The notes below the pieces were generated by a model. It saw only the letters and a program-made list of their open reading frames with translations. It searched no databases and was not told the DNA's origin. From NCBI GenBank assembly GCA_905147135.1, contig LR990061.1, positions 682,001-746,000 on the forward strand: a stretch of 64,000 bases of DNA, read 5' to 3'. Numbering within the stretch: position 1 is the first letter of the stretch; each line of letters starts with the position of its first letter. This document shows positions 24,001 to 31,357 of the stretch, one piece after another. A program made the translations under genes and the position numbers. Origin of the DNA: Blastobasis lacticolella (taxonomy: Eukaryota; Arthropoda; Insecta; Lepidoptera; Blastobasidae).

Positions 24001-26994
24001 GGCTATCTCCGTAGGCTGGAAAATGGATAGCAGCGTTTTCCATTGTTATATTTATAACACTGCGATCTCCAACCCGCCTGCCAAGCGTGGAGATTATGGC
24101 AATAACCTCCCCTTCCGTGGGAGAGGCCCTAAGTTCTGCAGTGGACTGATGTGGGCTGTGATGATGATGATTACTCTAAAAAGAAGTATAAAATTAAAAG
24201 ACTGAGTTTTGTAACACACTAATTTAATATTTCATATAATAATAGCCTAATAAACTTTGATGCAACTATTTTAATATATAAAAATAAATTTCTTAATATA
24301 ACAAATATCTATTTACTTTAGTTTTTATGGTATAAAATGGGTTTACTTCGTTAAAAATTAGCCTAGATTTTTGGGATATAAAACTACCGTTTCAGTCTGT
24401 CGTGAAAATGTATAACATTAATATAGGGATTTGACACATACATGGGCCTGCAGAGTGCGGTATAGATACAGTACAGTAAGGCTCTAAACAGTGCGACGCG
24501 GATTGTCCGTAAGGGTTCGTTGCGGATCGCGGTCCAGATTATTCTTGAATAAAAATTATGAAGTGGATAGCTTCATACAAAAAAATTAATAAGTCCGACC
24601 GATTGATATAAAAAAAATATTGGGCATATTTTTTATTTTGTTAGATAAACAAAAAAAATTGTACCTGAAATATAGCTTGACGTCATAATGTTAGCACTGT
24701 TTACATTTACAATGACTGTGTGATGTGACGTCATCAGCTCCCACTCCAAAACTTTGACTCGCTATATCTGTCAAATACTGTAAATAAAAAAAATACGTGT
24801 GATAAATTACCTAACGGACTAAATGGAATTATCGTTTTTTGCTTAAAAAACTAGCCTATTCCGTGCGTGATGTACAGGAACGAAAATAAAACGTATATTT
24901 TCCTTTCCTTGTCACCCAGATCGCTCTGCTGAAGGGCGGCTGCATCGAGATGCTGGTGCTGCGCAGCGCCATGCAGTACGACGGACAGCGGAACCAGTGG
25001 ATGGTAACCACCTACCTAAACTGTCTAATTTTATTATAAACTTGTCGGCCAAGCGATGTTTTGTTCGTGTGGTGTTCTACTCCTAACCCTTTCCCCTATG
25101 TATGTATGTATGTAAACTCTTTATTGCAATTAAAACGAAATACAGTAGATAGAAAAATATCATTTTACAAAGCAAAGGCGGGCTTATCCCACAATGGGAT
25201 TTCTTCCAGCCAACCTTAGACCCTCTGAAAGGAGATACCCTATCCTACCCTAGCCTACTCTATCCCTACGTCTACTCAACACCACCTGCCTTTTTTTAGC
25301 CAGAAGGAAGGGAGTGATTTTATGTTAGCAAACAGACAAGCGAGTCACCTGATGGAAGGTGGTCACCGCTGCCTACAGACATTAGCAACATCAGGGCATT
25401 TATTGCTATACTGTACATCCTACAGAGGTAAGCAGAGACTATCGAACACCACAGCCCTCCATTCTCACACATCTTTTCAAATTAATACGGGGAATGGAAC
25501 GGGATTGTGATGAAAAGTAGTACCAATAGAATTCAACTAATCAATATTTTATTGGTCTTCCAACAAAATACGTCTTGTCCTAGTTCGTCGTCTTTTCTCT
25601 GCCTGTCCTAACCTTTCTTAAAACAATAAACAAGTAGGTATAGCAATGGCTACCACACTTAGCAGCCTTGCTCTCCCTCCCTGATAAGTATAATCTGGAA
25701 GCCTTGTCTATGATTCACGATTTTCAGATCAGGTAATTACAGTGGAGCGACTGCCATCTCAGGGGAACCCGGCCAGATTAGATCATAGTGACGCATATCA
25801 CGATGTTTTCCCTCACCGTAAGAGCTTCAGTTAGCGATCAACCAATGTACATAACTCAGAGAGGAGTCTTTGATACATAAGCCCATATAATTCATTTATT
25901 TGACACAACATTTTCTTCCCCAGTTCCCCCACACCCAGGACCAGATAGGCACAATAAGGACGGACGTCCTCAAACTGGCCAAAGGCAACATATACAGCAT
26001 GCACGAGGGCTTCATACGCACGTTTGAGCAGCGCTGGCGCACCGACGAACATGTGATGCTGATCATGTCCGCCATTTTGCTTTTCGCGCCAGACCGGCCG
26101 AAAGTTGTGCATCGAGATGTGATCAAGTTGGAGCAGGTGGGTAGTGCATTAGAATATATTATAGAATAGTATAGAAATGTTTTATTACAACGAAGACGAC
26201 AATACAAAAAAAACCTAGTAAAGAAAAAGGTAAATCGATCTATCAGGTCTTTACGTTAGAATAGTATCATCATCAAAGCCCGTAACAGTCCACTGCAGGA
26301 CTAAGGGCCTCTCCCAAGGAAGAGGAGGTTATTGCTGTAATTTCCACGCTCGGCAGGCGGGTTGGAGATCGCAGTGTTATAAATAAAACTATGGAAAACG
26401 CTGCTGTCCATTTTCCAGCCTACGGAGACTAGATATTTTGCCTCGAAAACAGTCGCCTTGTACGACACCCACGAGTGCTACCCGAGTTGGTGCTATTCTA
26501 CTCCGCCGGACACCACACGGCCTTAGGACGTAGAATAGTATAGAAAAATTTCATTACATCAAAGACGCCACGACAATACAAAAAATAAGATAAATCGATA
26601 TATTTTAAGTACCCATAGACCGTTCTCAATGACGTCGTCGGTGTCGTGGCGACCAGTGTAAAAGGAACCCACTCAATCATTTCATCGACTTCTCAATACT
26701 TACGAAAATATTTCAAACACTCTCCACAGAACTAAATTGCTAAGCATAAGCAACTAAGATGGCCACGGTAACAATAAATCAATTCTCCCACAGAACTCAT
26801 ACTACTATCTCCTCCGGCGTTACTTGGAAAGCGTATACCTCGGCTGCGAAGCGAAGTCCACATTCCTGAAGCTCATACAGAAGATTCTAGAACTTCGGAA
26901 GTTGGCAGAAGTCGTGACGGGGGTCTATCTAGACGTGAACCCCATAGAACCCCTGCTCATGGAAATATTCGACCTGAAACACCATGCCGCATGA
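3099..26994 (+). CDS. Hr96: Nuclear hormone receptor HR96 (NR1J group)
   Basis: This is a ligand-regulated transcription factor; in insects HR96 governs xenobiotic response and sterol/lipid balance. Coding exons: 3,099-3,913, 10,147-10,272, 18,399-18,507, 21,582-21,692, 23,064-23,189, 24,920-25,003, 25,924-26,136, 26,794-26,994. All have GT-AG borders and compatible phases, giving 594 codons. The start is the first ATG (MKMDNN); an upstream in-frame GTG at 3,063 is not needed. Residues 32-87 form the two-zinc-finger DNA-binding domain (cysteines 32, 35, 49, 52 and 68, 74, 84, 87). Its P-box ESCKA is characteristic of HR96 and VDR-like receptors. A basic hinge and a low-complexity linker follow. 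The ligand-binding domain occupies roughly 350-594 and ends in an AF-2 helix, PLLMEIFDL, at 581-589. Introns 1 and 2 are 6.2 and 8.1 kb and full of mobile elements. Exons 2-8 are recognised from spliced reading frames, so small alternative exons could be missed. Confidence 0.93.
3985..4553. mobile_element. Family B MITE in HR96 intron 1
   Basis: The left end (CATATGTCATCGCAGCCGG) and right end (CCGGCTGCGACACATG) are inverted. A second inverted pair lies inside, and it includes a CTCGAGGCAAT-type arm. Two further copies are at 16,161-16,566 and 22,512-22,911. This copy is longer and more diverged. Confidence 0.75.
4556..6049. other. HR96 intron 1, AT-rich stretch without a recognised gene
   Basis: Mostly AT-rich unique sequence. 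Loose repeats of AGTAACTGAAA and GAGCGAG recur between about 5,060 and 5,790 but I cannot define a unit. The only coding trace is the zinc-finger-like remnant at 5,340-5,453. Confidence 0.5.
5340..5453 (+). pseudogene. Zinc-finger-like remnant of a mobile element
   Basis: A short open frame reads FVCLLCDRICLSRVGLSHQRKC and then stops. The spacing C-x2-C, the phrase SRVGLSHQRKC and a final Cys resemble the C2HC fingers attached to LINE reverse transcriptases (often written SRIGL.SH.R.C). No flanking coding sequence survives. It is probably a decayed retrotransposon fragment, not an exon of HR96. Confidence 0.45.
6050..6631 (-). mobile_element. SINE1 copy split by a family A insertion
   Basis: The right end carries the tRNA-like head on the minus strand: a B-box-like GGTTCGAATCCC (reverse of GGGATTCGAACCC) and the terminal GCGTCGGTGGC. 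The body (TTGACCATGATCC, ACTGCCATCTAAC, CCCTCACCGTAAGA) matches other SINE1 copies. A family A element is inserted at 6,155-6,413. Confidence 0.7.
6155..6413 (+). mobile_element. Family A retroposed element with 10 bp target duplication
   Basis: It begins TGGCCGTGTGGTGTCC and ends GCTGTGATGATGA. It is flanked by perfect CAGTCGAGCG repeats at 6,145-6,154 and 6,414-6,423, inside a SINE1 body whose uninterrupted sequence is known from other copies. The duplication fixes the borders of the family precisely. Confidence 0.85.
6640..7439. other. HR96 intron 1, no recognised gene
   Basis: Mixed sequence with short open frames and a GC-richer part from about 7,050. It may be a worn LINE, because a LINE C-terminal remnant follows directly, but I see no diagnostic motif. 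Confidence 0.4.
7440..7720 (+). pseudogene. RTE-like reverse transcriptase C-terminal remnant
   Basis: Across two frames the sequence reads EGKRPRGQSP and then DQVADALRIPVNLALHQAED. This resembles the C-terminal tail of lepidopteran RTE-like elements (basic R-G-R-P region followed by an A.DR.W-type helix). Stops and a frameshift show it is inactive. Confidence 0.5.
7930..8095. repeat. Degenerate CCCTA-rich tract
   Basis: Irregular repeats of CCCTA, CCTAC and CCCTAGC run for about 160 bp with almost no G on the plus strand. The minus strand is therefore G-rich, with many GGG runs. The unit is close to but not the insect telomere repeat (CCTAA). Confidence 0.85.
8100..8880. other. HR96 intron 1, no recognised feature
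   Basis: AT-rich sequence with no repeat family or coding trace I can name. A partial family A fragment follows at about 8,884-8,976. Confidence 0.4.
8999..9236 (+). mobile_element. SINE2 (tRNA-Gly-derived) copy
   Basis: The head contains CTGCCACGCAAGAGG (like a Gly-GCC anticodon arm) followed by a B-box-like GGGTTCTATTCCC and GGCCGGGCAG. The body reads AAATGATGAATTTTAATTTC ... GGGGCTAGATGGCGCTGTG. Other copies are at 19,208-19,400, 23,306-23,552 and 62,338-62,580. Confidence 0.85.
9780..10090 (-). pseudogene. Jockey-like LINE C-terminal fragment
   Basis: The minus strand encodes ...SIKIYNKLPEFIQNETKDK and ...YYTIDEYLND. This resembles the Y-N-K-L-P and YS(V/I)DEFL motifs at the end of many insect LINE reverse transcriptases. 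An AAATAAATAAATAA tail lies at its 3' side (plus-strand left), as expected for a 5'-truncated insertion. It ends just before HR96 exon 2. Confidence 0.65.
10300..10480 (-). pseudogene. LINE reverse transcriptase C-terminal fragment
   Basis: The minus strand reads AMRTAKEWNSLSASVLSDNY and continues NLDAFKARVYKLP. This is a recognisable LINE C-terminal motif (R-T-A-x-x-W-N-x-L-P/S). A related plus-strand copy is at 18,055-18,135. It lies within about 30 bp of the HR96 exon 2 donor. Confidence 0.65.
10600..10960. mobile_element. LINE/SINE 3' fragments, family H type
   Basis: Contains CACTTGCCATCAGGTGAGATGG and then GGCCATCTGATGGAAAGTGGTC followed by GCCTATAGACATTAGCAACACC. These are short pieces of abundant LINE-derived 3' sequence found also near 108-226, 12,480-12,590, 25,323-25,400, 41,974-42,045 and 50,110-50,325. 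Confidence 0.55.
11781..12022 (-). mobile_element. Family A copy
   Basis: Reads CAGTCCACTGCAGGGCTTC, then GGCAGGCGGGTTGGAGATCG, then CCTCGAAAACATTAGTCGCC-like sequence and ends near GGACACCACGCG. It matches the family A consensus with moderate divergence. Confidence 0.75.
12604..12946 (-). mobile_element. SINE1 copy
   Basis: The body includes GACCAGATTGAATTATGG, ATCACGATGTTTTCCCTCACC and the tRNA-like end (GGGGTTCGAACACAAC ... GAGTCGGACCCCTTAACC). The terminal GCGTCGGTGGCC is diverged (GGCCATCAACGCGG on the plus strand). Confidence 0.7.
12965..13260. mobile_element. GC-rich LINE-derived fragment
   Basis: Contains CCGTCTGTCGTAAGAGGCGACTAAAGGG and GGTCATCAAGCCGATACACACC, sequence types common in the 5' parts of lepidopteran LINEs. 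No intact coding frame. Assignment rests on recollection of the repeat type and is weak. Confidence 0.4.
13376..13630 (-). mobile_element. Family A copy with ~13 bp target duplication
   Basis: Begins CATCATCACAGCCCG and ends GGACACCACACGGC. It is flanked by TAAAGTACCTACCT at 13,362-13,375 and TAAAAGTACCTACCT at 13,631-13,645, a long target duplication with one base difference. Confidence 0.85.
14003..14432. mobile_element. hAT-type MITE with 8 bp target duplication
   Basis: The terminal inverted repeats TAGGGTTGCCAAC and GTTGGCAACCCTA are flanked by perfect 8 bp duplications TGTGTATC (13,995-14,002 and 14,433-14,440). An 8 bp duplication and TAGGG-type ends fit the hAT superfamily. The interior is rich in CTACTATAT. 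A 77-codon minus-strand open frame at 14,060-14,293 may be a remnant of coding sequence, but I do not recognise it. Confidence 0.85.
14835..15089. mobile_element. Mariner-like MITE with ~35 bp inverted repeats
   Basis: After a flanking TA, the left end starts GAGCTCGTCTAGTTTAAAAT. The right end is its inverse, ending AGACGAGCTC followed by TA. The repeats agree at about 33 of 35 positions. TA at both ends suggests a Tc1/mariner-type insertion. Confidence 0.75.
15235..15941. mobile_element. hAT-type MITE of ~707 bp with 8 bp target duplication
   Basis: The ends are TAGGCATGAG and CTCATGCCTA (inverted). They are flanked by perfect GTTCCGAG duplications at 15,227-15,234 and 15,942-15,949. The interior is rich in TATCGATTTC and AACCG motifs near both ends. 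No transposase is encoded. Confidence 0.88.
16161..16566. mobile_element. Family B MITE
   Basis: The left end (ATATGTCGCAGCCATATGG) and right end (CCATTTGGCTGCGACATAT) are inverted. Inner inverted arms lie around CCTCGAGTTTACGCAGC and GCTCCGTAAACTCGAGG. About 95% similar by eye to the copy at 22,512-22,911. Confidence 0.9.
16570..17637. other. HR96 intron 2, no recognised gene
   Basis: AT-rich sequence with a T-run near 16,592 and no repeat family or coding trace I can name. The small open frames on the minus strand at 16,835-17,126 show no family resemblance. Confidence 0.4.
17638..17938 (-). mobile_element. SINE1 copy
   Basis: Runs from CTTGACCATGATCCAGG through GGAACCTGACCAGATTGG and CCCTCACCGTAAGAGC to the tRNA-like end, closing with ACACCGACGCTCC. 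It is nearly complete. Confidence 0.8.
18055..18135 (+). pseudogene. LINE C-terminal fragment interrupted by family E
   Basis: Reads IRTAKEWNTLPASVFPDHYN then LDA, a close relative of the minus-strand fragment at 10,300-10,480. The frame is interrupted at 18,136 by a family E element and the LINE sequence resumes at 18,253 after a target duplication. Confidence 0.7.
18136..18252. mobile_element. Family E inverted-repeat element with 12 bp target duplication
   Basis: CACTACACATATTATCGGG ... and its inverse CCCGATAATATGTGTAGT form a near-perfect hairpin, followed by CCACGAAAGTCTTAA. The perfect duplication AATCTAGATGCC lies at both sides (18,124-18,135 and 18,253-18,264). Confidence 0.85.
18816..19115 (+). 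mobile_element. SINE1 copy without its head
   Basis: Begins at ACCAATGACTCTTTTCTGAG and continues through CGATGCTCTTACGG, ATCCAATCTGGTCAGG and TCTGCCAAATCC to GAGCACAACCGGGAC and GCCAAGATGATT. The tRNA-like part upstream is diverged or missing. Confidence 0.75.
19208..19400 (+). mobile_element. SINE2 copy, head missing
   Basis: Starts in the head at TGGGCAGAAATTGAAATG and continues through TTTGGGGCTAGATGGCGC. The tRNA-like promoter is lost. Confidence 0.8.
19401..20297. other. HR96 intron 3, no recognised gene
   Basis: AT-rich sequence. A family H-like fragment (GACTGCTTACCATCAGGCAGGCCG) lies at about 20,095-20,215. Nothing else recognised. Confidence 0.4.
20298..20709. mobile_element. Probable MITE with imperfect inverted repeats
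   Basis: GATGGCGCGCTCCTACAATT and CCAAAATTGTCGGGGCGCC are inverted, as are outer arms around AGTAGGTATAGATAG and AGATACCTATTAG. Repeats are imperfect and I could not fix the target duplication. Confidence 0.55.
20710..21239. other. HR96 intron 3, no recognised feature
   Basis: AT-rich single-copy-looking sequence. No coding trace or repeat family recognised. Confidence 0.4.
21240..21499 (-). mobile_element. Family A copy
   Basis: Begins CATCATCATCACAGCCCG and ends GGACACCACACGGCC, with all internal landmarks (GGCAGGCGGGTTGGAG, CTCGAAAACATTAGTCGCC). It lies 80 bp upstream of HR96 exon 4. Confidence 0.88.
21677..22240 (+). repeat. Degenerate ~70 bp tandem array overlapping the HR96 exon 4 donor
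   Basis: At least six units begin with a copy of the exon 4 end plus splice donor (ATCAAG/GTATGCTGGTT) and continue ...GTAAGTG.GACCACTCTAAGCGG..CC.TGC. The donor-like GT positions are 21,693 (the true donor), 21,758, 21,831, 21,904 and 21,974; a sixth unit has GC at 22,044. Spacing is 65-73 bp. The fifth unit repeats the true junction almost exactly. Unit six is split by a family E element. The last ~16 nt of exon 4 belong to the first unit. Confidence 0.85.
22051..22162. mobile_element. Family E element inside the exon 4 tandem array
   Basis: CACTTTCACTACACATATT and its inverse form the arms, and the end reads CCACGAAAGTCTTAAAACC. It is flanked by TTAAGCTATGCTG-type duplications (left 22,038-22,051, right about 22,163-22,176), giving a target duplication of about 13 bp. 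Confidence 0.8.
22438..23003. mobile_element. Family C MITE with a nested family B MITE
   Basis: The outer arms read GGCTTATTATACTTC ... AGCAAAAAGCGTGAGAAC on the left and CTTGCTCTCGCGCATTTTGC ... GTGTGATAAGCC on the right. The whole of the interior is replaced by a family B MITE at 22,512-22,911. Confidence 0.8.
22512..22911. mobile_element. Family B MITE nested in family C
   Basis: Ends ATATGTCGCAGCCGGATGG and CCATTTGGCTGCGACATAT are inverted. The internal arms are as in the copy at 16,161-16,566. Length is close to 400 bp in both, so this is probably the full-length form. Confidence 0.9.
23306..23552 (+). mobile_element. SINE2 copy with well-kept tRNA-Gly-like head
   Basis: The head shows an A-box-like TGGTTCAGTGGTC, CTGCCACGCAAGAGG and a B box GGGTTCGATTCCC, then GGCCGGGCAG. 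The tail is the common SINE2 body ending near GGGGCTAGATTTCGCTGTG. Confidence 0.88.
23959..24165 (+). mobile_element. Family A copy, partial
   Basis: Starts at GTGTCATGTCTGGCAG, contains TAACACTGCGATCTCCAACC and ends GCTGTGATGATGATGA. Internal deletion near 24,005. Its right flank ATTACTCTAAA equals (inverted) the left flank of the copy at 31,358-31,580. Confidence 0.8.
24166..24865 (+). repeat. Inverted duplication, left arm (HR96 intron 5)
   Basis: This 700 bp segment recurs in inverted form at 30,680-31,357. Shared landmarks include ATTACTCTAAA.AAG, TAGCCTAGATTTTTGGGATAT, CGTTTCAGTCTGTCGT, GAGTGCGGTATAGATACAG, the MITE end TAAACAGTGCGACGCGG, and GTGACGTCATC. The arm ends about 55 bp before HR96 exon 6. 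Similarity looks around 80-85% by eye. Confidence 0.85.
25323..25400 (-). mobile_element. Family H fragment
   Basis: Contains CACCTGATGGAAGGTGGTC and GCCTACAGACATTAGCAAC. Confidence 0.65.
26268..26522 (-). mobile_element. Family A copy between HR96 exons 7 and 8
   Basis: Begins CATCATCAAAGCCCG and ends GGACACCACACGGCC. It is flanked by TAGAATAGTAT on both sides. The flanking unit itself is present twice more widely (26,163 and 26,527), so the insertion sits in a small tandem duplication of ~95 bp. Confidence 0.82.
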
Positions 26995-27506
26995 GGTTAG
27001 ATGCTCGTTTCGTAGTTAGAAGTAAGGTAGCTTTACATCGGTGCGAATGTTGGTGTTAAATGAGTTGTTGTGTTATGAAGGCGGTGATGTATGACTCCGT
27101 TGTGTTGTCTCTCGTATAATCCTGTTTCATGATTATGCAAGTGATTTTCAACCCTACTTTATATGCAATTGTTGATGTAAATCCACAGTCATATAGGTGC
27201 AAGCGATTCTCAGCTCTATTGTCTTTACAATAGAAACTGTTTTCTATATATCAAAACCGGGCGTTCAGAGATTAGAGAAAGATATTGACTATGGATGCTT
27301 CTATTGGCCTCTCGCTTCCACGATATATGGTTTGAAAGAGACGAATAGTACCGTTCCTCATTTTAATCGATTTCTTTAAATTACTAGATCATAATCTACT
27401 TTCATATCGGTGATAGGTAGAGCTTGTAAGTAAAGATTATTGAAGTTTATTATGAGCTTGTATCGGTTACAAATATGAGCTTAATATTATGGTGTTAATT
27501 CGCCTT

Positions 27507-28019
27507 CATGCCGCTTGATCCAATGGCATGATCACATTGGCATGATCACATTGGCTTGTTTAAGTCTAGATCAAGGAGATAATTTGGATGAATATTAGAG
27601 AATATTTACGGTTGAGAATTAGAGAAAGTGCATAAAGCAAAAGTTGTAGAGAATTATATGTAAGTAGATTACCTTAGTGTAAAAGCATATTTTGCTGTAG
27701 GCCGCCGTTTTCTAGTTATAAACAAAAAACAGTAAAAAGTGCAAAGAATTCGAGTTTTCTTGTCCTCGGTAGCACAGGCTTCTCGAGATCGAAATATTAA
27801 AATTACACACCGCACACTATTCCCGAACAAACTCCTAAAGTATCACCAATTGTACGCCGCCCTTTTGGACATTATGTTAGTTTAAACCAATTGCAGCATG
27901 CAATTGCATCAAAATGGCGGCGAAAGTACAAAAGTACCTGCTACGCTACATGGTCAGTTAGGGTTTATCCAATTTGCCAATGAAGCCAATTTGATCATGC
28001 CATTGGATCAAGCGGCATG
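27507..28019. mobile_element. MITE with 28 bp perfect inverted repeats
   Basis: CATGCCGCTTGATCC continues for 28 bp at 27,507-27,534 and is perfectly inverted at 27,992-28,019 (ending GGATCAAGCGGCATG). The interior is about 460 bp and does not code. It lies 0.5 kb after the HR96 stop, possibly in its 3' UTR. Confidence 0.85.
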
Positions 28020-29450
28020 ATGGTGAGTGGCCATCATAAAACTGTAGTTGAAAAAGGTTTATTTTACATTTGTTGTCGCTCTATTGTCTTGTTCAATCAA
28101 TACTCCATTGATGGGTAAAATGGTATTTTTGTTATTTGTTTCAGTAAAGTATACCCGGTTCATTTTAAAACACTCGTTTCTCGTCACGCAGTTCGATTTT
28201 ATGTCTTACAGCGATCGACTTACGGTCTAAAATCCAACGGGCTAGTTTACGTACGGGTGTGTGCAAGTGCCTTTATTGACGGTTTGAAGCGTGAATGTTG
28301 ATTTTCGGGGTAAAGCAATAAAAAAATGTTAGGAATATGAAATGGACTAGATAAAGACGAATATGCACTTGTGAAGACACTGCGAGCGTGGCTACAATTT
28401 TCTGTCAAAACTGTGTATATGTCATACTTAGTTGTCTTATGAATTACAATAATAATTTGTAATTTTCATTGTCTTTGTTTCGTTTGTAAGGACGCCGCAT
28501 TAGAATGCCATGTTGACTTATAATTGCAGCGGCTTTTTTTTATTGAGCTGCTTTTCTGGCGAACATATTTTTTCTGTATAAATTTTACTATTCCAATGAT
28601 ATCTCAGAAACTAAGTAAAATCGTCAATAAAACTCATGTAAAAGGATTTATAATTTTTTGTGATCCGTAAAAATGGGAACGTACTATTTTCTACTCTCAT
28701 TTTTTGAACTAGCCTAGTTCAGATTCATAATCAACAATACTTTACAATGATTTTATCTAAATCTCTATGGTTTCATAGATTTCATTTCTTGCTTACTGCG
28801 CTGGCTCAGCGACCCAAAGAGGATCTTGGCCGCCGACACCAAAAGACGCCACTAATGCCAATCTTGGACGGATTACTTCCATCTTGGCCTCTGAAGCTCT
28901 TCATCCAGCCAGCGGTATCTAAGACATCCCACTGGGCGTTTCCTATTCCGACGTCCAGTAGATTTTATTGGAATAGTAATATTTTTGACAGAAAAAAACT
29001 TTTTTAGTAATTTGAATATCTGCGGGCGACCTACTACAAAGTTCAATCATAAACTTTCTTGATAACGATTTTGGAGTGTGTCATGTATCCTCTCCAAAAG
29101 CAATGTTTACTTGTTTTTAACTTTTTAGCACATCACTTACCAATGTAAAATATAGATATATTTATTTTATTTCCTTTAAGCTATTTAAAAATGTTTTTCA
29201 ACGTCTTAAAAGAGATTATTTTATTCACAAATCAATGTGTGATTGGTGTTATGCGCATTGTTGAAATTGTTTACGGTAATTTCATTGTTTTAAATGGACA
29301 GTTCTGTTGTTATAGTTGTGTAATTGTCTTGTATTTTAGGATTAGTTTTTATATACCTGTCACAAATGTGATGAAATTAAAATATTTAATACTTACCAAA
29401 ACATTAATCTACAATTCTCAATCTTCGCTTAGCGCCCATGGGCTATTGAT

Positions 29451-29567
29451 CTCAGTGGACAACTGAATTTGACATTTACTCCCAATTTAGTAGAAATGGC
29501 CAGTGACCAACGTAGATGACGTATGGTAGAATTATCAAAATATGTCAAAATTCAGTTGCCCACTGAG
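29451..29567. repeat. Short hairpin-forming inverted repeat
   Basis: CTCAGTGGACAACTGAATTT and AAATTCAGTTGCCCACTGAG are inverted about 70 bp apart, with one mismatch and one gap. Possibly a small MITE. Confidence 0.6.
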
Positions 29568-29644
29568 CTACGGCCACAACACTGATACAACGCGAGGCGG
29601 AATGGGAGATTTTCCGTGAGCCGAGATAAATAGTTCAAATTATT

Positions 29645-29845
29645 GTAATAGATGGCGTTGATTGGATACAATTCTCAATAATAAATCAAAGAGATCGTTA
29701 GCTGTATAAAAATATAGTCATTTTACGCTTTCTTTACAGAAAATGTACTAAAACTAAGTGTATTTTCACGAAACACCTTTCCGAGTAACTTCGGTTACCA
29801 AATTCAATACTTGAGAATCCTGTCTAAGCAACGACATCTAGTGAA
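29645..29845 (+). repeat. Dispersed ~200 bp repeat, copy 1
   Basis: Shares TAGATGGCGTTGAT, TACTAAAACTAAGT, TTTCACGAAACACCTTT and CAAATTCAATACTTGAGAATC with 31,843-32,030, in the same orientation. Confidence 0.75.
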
Positions 29846-29912
29846 ACTACTAAGTCCAAACTAAAGTTTAAAAATTTAGAATTCGACATGTCACAGGGCA
29901 AGAATTCAGGAG

Positions 29913-30054
29913 CCTTACCATGAACTCTTATAGCAGGACCTAAACAGAACTGCCTGGCTTAGATCGAGACAGCGCTATACGTGTCACATAAGCTTGTCTC
30001 GTTCAAAGCGAAAGCAATTCTGTTTAGGTCCTGCTATAAGAGCTCATGGTAAGC
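29913..30054. mobile_element. Foldback MITE of ~140 bp
   Basis: CTCTTATAGCAGGACCTAAA and TTTAGGTCCTGCTATAAGAG are perfectly inverted. They extend to outer TTACCATGA / TCATGGTAA and inner CAGAA / TTCTG. The loop is about 60 bp. Confidence 0.85.
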
Positions 30055-30357
30055 CCCCTGCCCCTGGTTAGTTCTTATAAGAAAAAACAATAGTCCAATC
30101 TGAGGGAATGCTTCAATGTAAGAAATATGTTTTCACTCACTAGTTTTAACGTCATCCAGCTCCCTGATATTTATTTTACAATTAACGAAACGTGGTATTA
30201 TATTCATCACATTTCTCAGTTTCTATCAATGCATCACACAGTATATTCATACAGGTATGTATCATAAGAATATGAACTAAAGAGTAATTATGAAGTTAGG
30301 GGGTCAGAAAAGGAGGTGGCTCAAGTTTTTTAGTGAACTTTCAAGTACAGAAGTCAG

Positions 30358-30435
30358 CTACCCAAAACCAGTATAAAAAGAGCTCACATTGCTATGTGCG
30401 TCTATAAGGACGCTAACGCATCTTATACTGGTTAT
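30358..30435. mobile_element. Family F hairpin element, copy 1
   Basis: CTACCCAAAACCAGTATAAAA ... ATCTTATACTGGTTATTG. Sister copies are at 44,205-44,275 and 46,158-46,247, sharing AACATTGCTATG.GC and CTATA.AGACGCTA-like cores. Confidence 0.75.
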
Positions 30436-30599
30436 TGTTGATTTGTGTAATACTTATGCTGTTGATTGTACCACTCCACTCATCGATATAACCAGCACCA
30501 CTAATTAACTGCGTCATTGTAACTATGGTTACTTTTTCATTTTTACTTACCTATACTAAAATTGAGAATGGAATTATCCAATTTTAAACACGGGCGCTT

Positions 30600-31051
30600 A
30601 GGCCTTAAACAGTGCGATGCGGATGGCCTACGCGGACGTCCGTGGTAGATGGTAAAAGGTACCAATGAACTATCCTCTCTCGCACGAAATTGGCTAGTTT
30701 CCTGAGCAAAAACGATAGTTCCATTTTTTTTATTTTTCTTAAAGAGATAAATTTACAAATATACGAGTCAAAGTTTGGGAGTGGGGGCCGATGACGTCAC
30801 ATCACACAGTCATTCTAAATGTAAATAGTGCTAATGCTCTGACGTCACGCTGTATTTCAACTGGCTGTATATTTTTGTTTATTTAACAAAATAAAATATA
30901 CGTGTCCAATATTTTTTGAAAATCAATTGTAGCACCAATTCTATTTTTTTTTGTATGAAACTATCCAACTTGTCAAATTTTTATTCAAGGTAATCTCGAC
31001 CGTGATTAACGCACCCTTGCGGACAATCCGCATCGCACTGTTTAGGGCCCT
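30600..31051. mobile_element. MITE inside the right arm of the inverted duplication
   Basis: The ends AGGCCTTAAACAGTGCGATG and CATCGCACTGTTTAGGGCCCT are inverted. The interior contains two perfect TGACGTCA palindromes (30,792-30,799 and 30,840-30,847). A truncated relative starts at 24,480 and lacks the second end. Confidence 0.78.
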
Positions 31052-31357
31052 ACTGTACTGTATCTATACCGCACTCTGCGGGCCCATGTATGTGTCAAAT
31101 ACCTATATTAATGTTATACATTTTTACGACAGACTGAAACGGTATTTTTTATATCCCAAAAATCTAGGCTAATTTTAAACGAAGTAAACCCATTTTATAT
31201 CATAAAATCTATTGTAAATAGATATTTTTATATTAAGAAATTTATTTTTATATATTAAAATAGTTGCATCAAAGTTTATCAAGCTATTATTATATGAAAT
31301 ATTAAATTAGTTTGTTACAAAATTCAGTCTTTTAATTTTATACTTCTTTAGAGTAAT
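30680..31357 (-). repeat. Inverted duplication, right arm
   Basis: Inverted counterpart of 24,166-24,865. The similarity runs through the MITE and beyond its end by about 290 bp as far as the flank of the family A element at 31,358, so it is not explained by the MITE alone. Confidence 0.85.
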
